Source of the DNA: Chryseobacterium aahli
GTDB lineage: Bacteria > Bacteroidota > Bacteroidia > Flavobacteriales > Weeksellaceae
Direction of reading: 5' to 3'
Assembly: GCF_022699665.1 (NCBI RefSeq)
Contig: NZ_JALDNB010000005.1
Span: forward strand, 119,291-183,290
Length of the DNA stretch: 64,000 nucleotides
Shown here: positions 62,902 to 64,000 of the stretch, in pieces
Layout of the letters: every line of letters begins with the position of its first letter
Position numbering within the stretch: the first letter of the stretch is position 1
Notes under the pieces: model-generated
Told to the model about the DNA's origin: nothing
The model's database searches: none
The model's input: only the letters and a program-made list of their open reading frames with translations
Translations under genes and position numbers: made by a program

Positions 62902-62933
62902 AAAACGTTCCAAATTTTTGGGACGTTTTTTTT
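62902..62933 (+). terminator. Terminator after the DHS-like gene
   Basis: A 10-base-pair stem (aaaacgttcc / gggacgtttt with one G-U pair) followed by eight Ts. Confidence 0.88.
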
Positions 62934-63011
62934 GCCAGAATGCACGAGAATGTTTTGATATATTTTTGTCTATCAATGAAAAATTCTGTCTGATAATCGT
63001 GTTTGAATAAT

Positions 63012-63130
63012 GGCGTGCCCCTTTCCAAAGCAAACCCAAAGCTCGGGTCGGGCTTCTACAGGCTCCACTTCGTTTCGGTGCTTTGCACCACTCGCTTCGC
63101 TCGCGCCCTCCATATCCCTCACGCAAAGCT
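63012..63130. repeat. GC-rich intergenic element
   Basis: About 120 bases much richer in G and C than the rest of the window. It contains ggtgctttgcacc (63077-63089, a 5-base-pair hairpin), ctcgcttcgctcgc and gtgcccctttcc...gggtcgggct. Long frames cross it on both strands but read as low-complexity Arg/Ser/Pro and are not genes. It resembles GC-rich repeats reported anecdotally in Flavobacteriia; copy number is unknown. Confidence 0.5.
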
Positions 63131-63132
63131 TG

Positions 63133-63279
63133 TCAATCCAAAGAGTTAGTCAACACAAAATAACGGTACGCAAGAATTCCTTTCTGCACTTTGGTCAGTT
63201 TTGTAGGGTCTTTATCACTCAATTTCGGTAAGACAGCTTTATTGATTTTATTCAGAATTCTAAAAATGGACTTTTTCAT
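63133..63279 (-). CDS. 48-residue basic protein, conserved small family (recalled)
   Basis: The minus-strand frame from ATG 63279 to TGA 63133 begins MKKSIFRILNKINKAVLPKL and ends LAYRYFVLTNSLD. The basic amphipathic start, KLTKVQKGILAYRYFV and the final LD are typical of a very short protein that I recall as widespread in Chryseobacterium and Flavobacterium, sometimes loosely named after SsrA-binding protein; not verified. Function unknown. Its stop lies at the edge of the GC-rich element, which is 3' of the gene. Confidence 0.6.
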   Translation of the reverse strand: MKKSIFRILNKINKAVLPKLSDKDPTKLTKVQKGILAYRYFVLTNSLD

Positions 63280-63490
63280 AGCTTTTAGATTTAGATAGAA
63301 GGTTATTCAAAAATTATGCAACAGTTGTATTAGATGCTAGAAATTAGATTTTAGAAGTTAGTTTAGTCAAGCTTACTAGAGTTGTTTTTTACAACAATCT
63401 TTTAAGTATTAAACTAACTATTTTTTTATTTATAAACTTTGTCAAGGTTTTCTATACAAGACTGTATATAGAGTAAGATGATTTATTTCT

Positions 63491-63498
63491 TACATTTG
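63491..63498 (+). promoter_or_regulatory. -7 promoter element of the ATL gene
   Basis: TACATTTG (TAnnTTTG), 21 bases before the ATG at 63520. It lies inside the longer reading that would start at 63478, which argues for the downstream start. Confidence 0.55.
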
Positions 63499-63519
63499 AA
63501 TATCCATTTAAATCAGAAA

Positions 63520-63816
63520 ATGAACGAAATCTTCAAACAACAAGTCTGGGAAATTACCAAATTAGTTCCTAAAGGAAGAGTAACAAGTTACGGAGCAATT
63601 GCCAAAGCAGTTGGTTTCCCAAATCATTCTCGTCACGTGGGAAAAGCGATGGGCGGTTGTCCGAAAGATGTTCCTGCACACCGTGTGATTTCAAGCTCAG
63701 GAACTTTGTCGGTTCAGGAATTTCAGGAAAGACTAGAAGCGGAAGGAATTGAAGTGGAAAATTTCAGAATAAAAAATTTCAAAAAACTATTTTGGAATCC
63801 ATTGGAAGAGTTGTAA
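63520..63816 (+). CDS. Alkyltransferase-like (ATL) DNA-binding protein, MGMT family
   Basis: A 98-residue protein equal to the C-terminal DNA-binding domain of O6-alkylguanine transferases. The start FKQQVWEITKLVPKGRVTSYGAIAKAVG holds the helix-turn-helix with the Arg finger region, and HVGKAMGGCP matches VGxAM. The active-site PCHR is here P52-A-H-R55, so the alkyl-accepting cysteine is lost, as in ATL proteins (usually PWHR). ATLs bind alkylated bases and hand them to nucleotide excision repair. A separate C47 in GGCPKD is not the acceptor. Confidence 0.9.
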   Translation: MNEIFKQQVWEITKLVPKGRVTSYGAIAKAVGFPNHSRHVGKAMGGCPKDVPAHRVISSSGTLSVQEFQERLEAEGIEVENFRIKNFKKLFWNPLEEL

Positions 63817-64000
63817 TTTCATTTAGAATATATTCTTATGGTTCAGGATAAAAAAATAACAATTCATAACAGAAAAAACTGGCTGACTTTGTGAAGCGGT
63901 TGAAAGTTTCATTGAGTAAATTTTTTCTAAAGATAAGATAGTATCGGGGGGCCCACAAGGGGACCGGAGAAATAGTGTTTAATATTTTAATTTAAACTAG
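63817..64000. other. Right-edge segment without a gene
   Basis: 184 bases with no supported reading frame. Bases 63946-63970 form a GC-rich patch (cggggggcccacaaggggac) unlike the surrounding AT-rich sequence. It could be the start of another element that continues beyond the window. Confidence 0.4.

Noticed and set aside
62896..63231. Overlapping frames on both strands through the GC-rich element
   Set aside because: They exist because GC-rich DNA has few stop codons. Composition is Arg/Ser/Pro-rich and the minus-strand 48-residue gene explains the right part better.
63478..63519. N-terminal extension of the ATL protein by 14 residues
   Set aside because: A -7 promoter element lies inside it, and the family match starts at MNEIFKQQVW.
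1..64000. CRISPR arrays, insertion sequences, prophage, toxin-antitoxin or defence systems
   Set aside because: No regularly spaced repeats, transposase, integrase, phage structural or defence-type domains were seen on either strand.

Overview
The window is AT-rich chromosomal DNA of a Flavobacteriia member, most likely Chryseobacterium or a close Weeksellaceae relative. The reasons are: a SprA-type gliding/type IX secretion (T9SS) translocon gene, T9SS C-terminal sorting domains on secreted proteins, two SusC/SusD outer-membrane uptake pairs, Bacteroidota-specific families (DUF3810, TamL lipoprotein, a large YidC, a malic enzyme with a phosphotransacetylase domain), A-rich rather than Shine-Dalgarno start regions, and repeated TAnnTTTG -7 promoter elements, some with a TTTG -33 element 18-20 bases upstream. 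The genus is inferred; no phylogenetic test was run.

Layout. 1-5400: a run of plus-strand small genes (a BamE-like fragment cut by the window edge, a winged-helix regulator, membrane proteins, a metallophosphoesterase, a Coq4-like protein, a DUF4173 membrane protein, two lipoproteins). 5470-7470, minus: a secreted protein, D-aminoacyl-tRNA deacylase and a lipoprotein. 7580-13480, plus: greA, a HIT protein, clpX, then a T9SS cargo protein, a tiny membrane protein and a thiol-disulfide oxidoreductase. tRNA-Met follows at 13527. A gene-free stretch then ends in a candidate small RNA (about 14182-14269) with its own promoter and terminator. 14274-18311, minus: DUF3810 protein, sugar MFS transporter, PlsC-like acyltransferase, GtrA-like protein. 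18541-29880, plus: a coiled-coil protein, a BadF/BadG-type sugar kinase, malic enzyme, ruvA and the giant sprA.

30045-33005, minus: a secreted reprolysin-like metalloprotease with a T9SS tail, and radA. 33121-37455, plus: yceI-like, pyrG, yidC. 37854-48050: two SusC/SusD pairs flanking rnhB (minus), each preceded by the same leader of about 50 bases. 48135-49895 argS; 49937-50869 BrkB-like; 51137-58521 the tamB-tamL pair (minus). Two tandem tRNA-Gln genes follow (minus, 194-base repeat unit), then menE, a small membrane-anchored protein, arfB, a beta-barrel protein, a deoxyhypusine-synthase-like protein, a 48-residue minus-strand gene beside a GC-rich intergenic element, and an alkyltransferase-like gene.

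Together the genes describe envelope building and traffic: membrane protein insertion (YidC), outer-membrane assembly (TamB/TamL), T9SS export (SprA) with candidate cargo, and TonB-dependent uptake (SusCD). Around them lie housekeeping genes for translation, transcription, proteolysis, recombination and menaquinone synthesis. No IS element, prophage, CRISPR array or recognisable defence system was seen. The least explained items are the candidate small RNA, a Coq4-like protein in an organism that appears to use menaquinone, a deoxyhypusine-synthase homologue lacking the catalytic lysine, an MFS transporter with a long charged periplasmic loop, and the GC-rich element near 63.0 kb.
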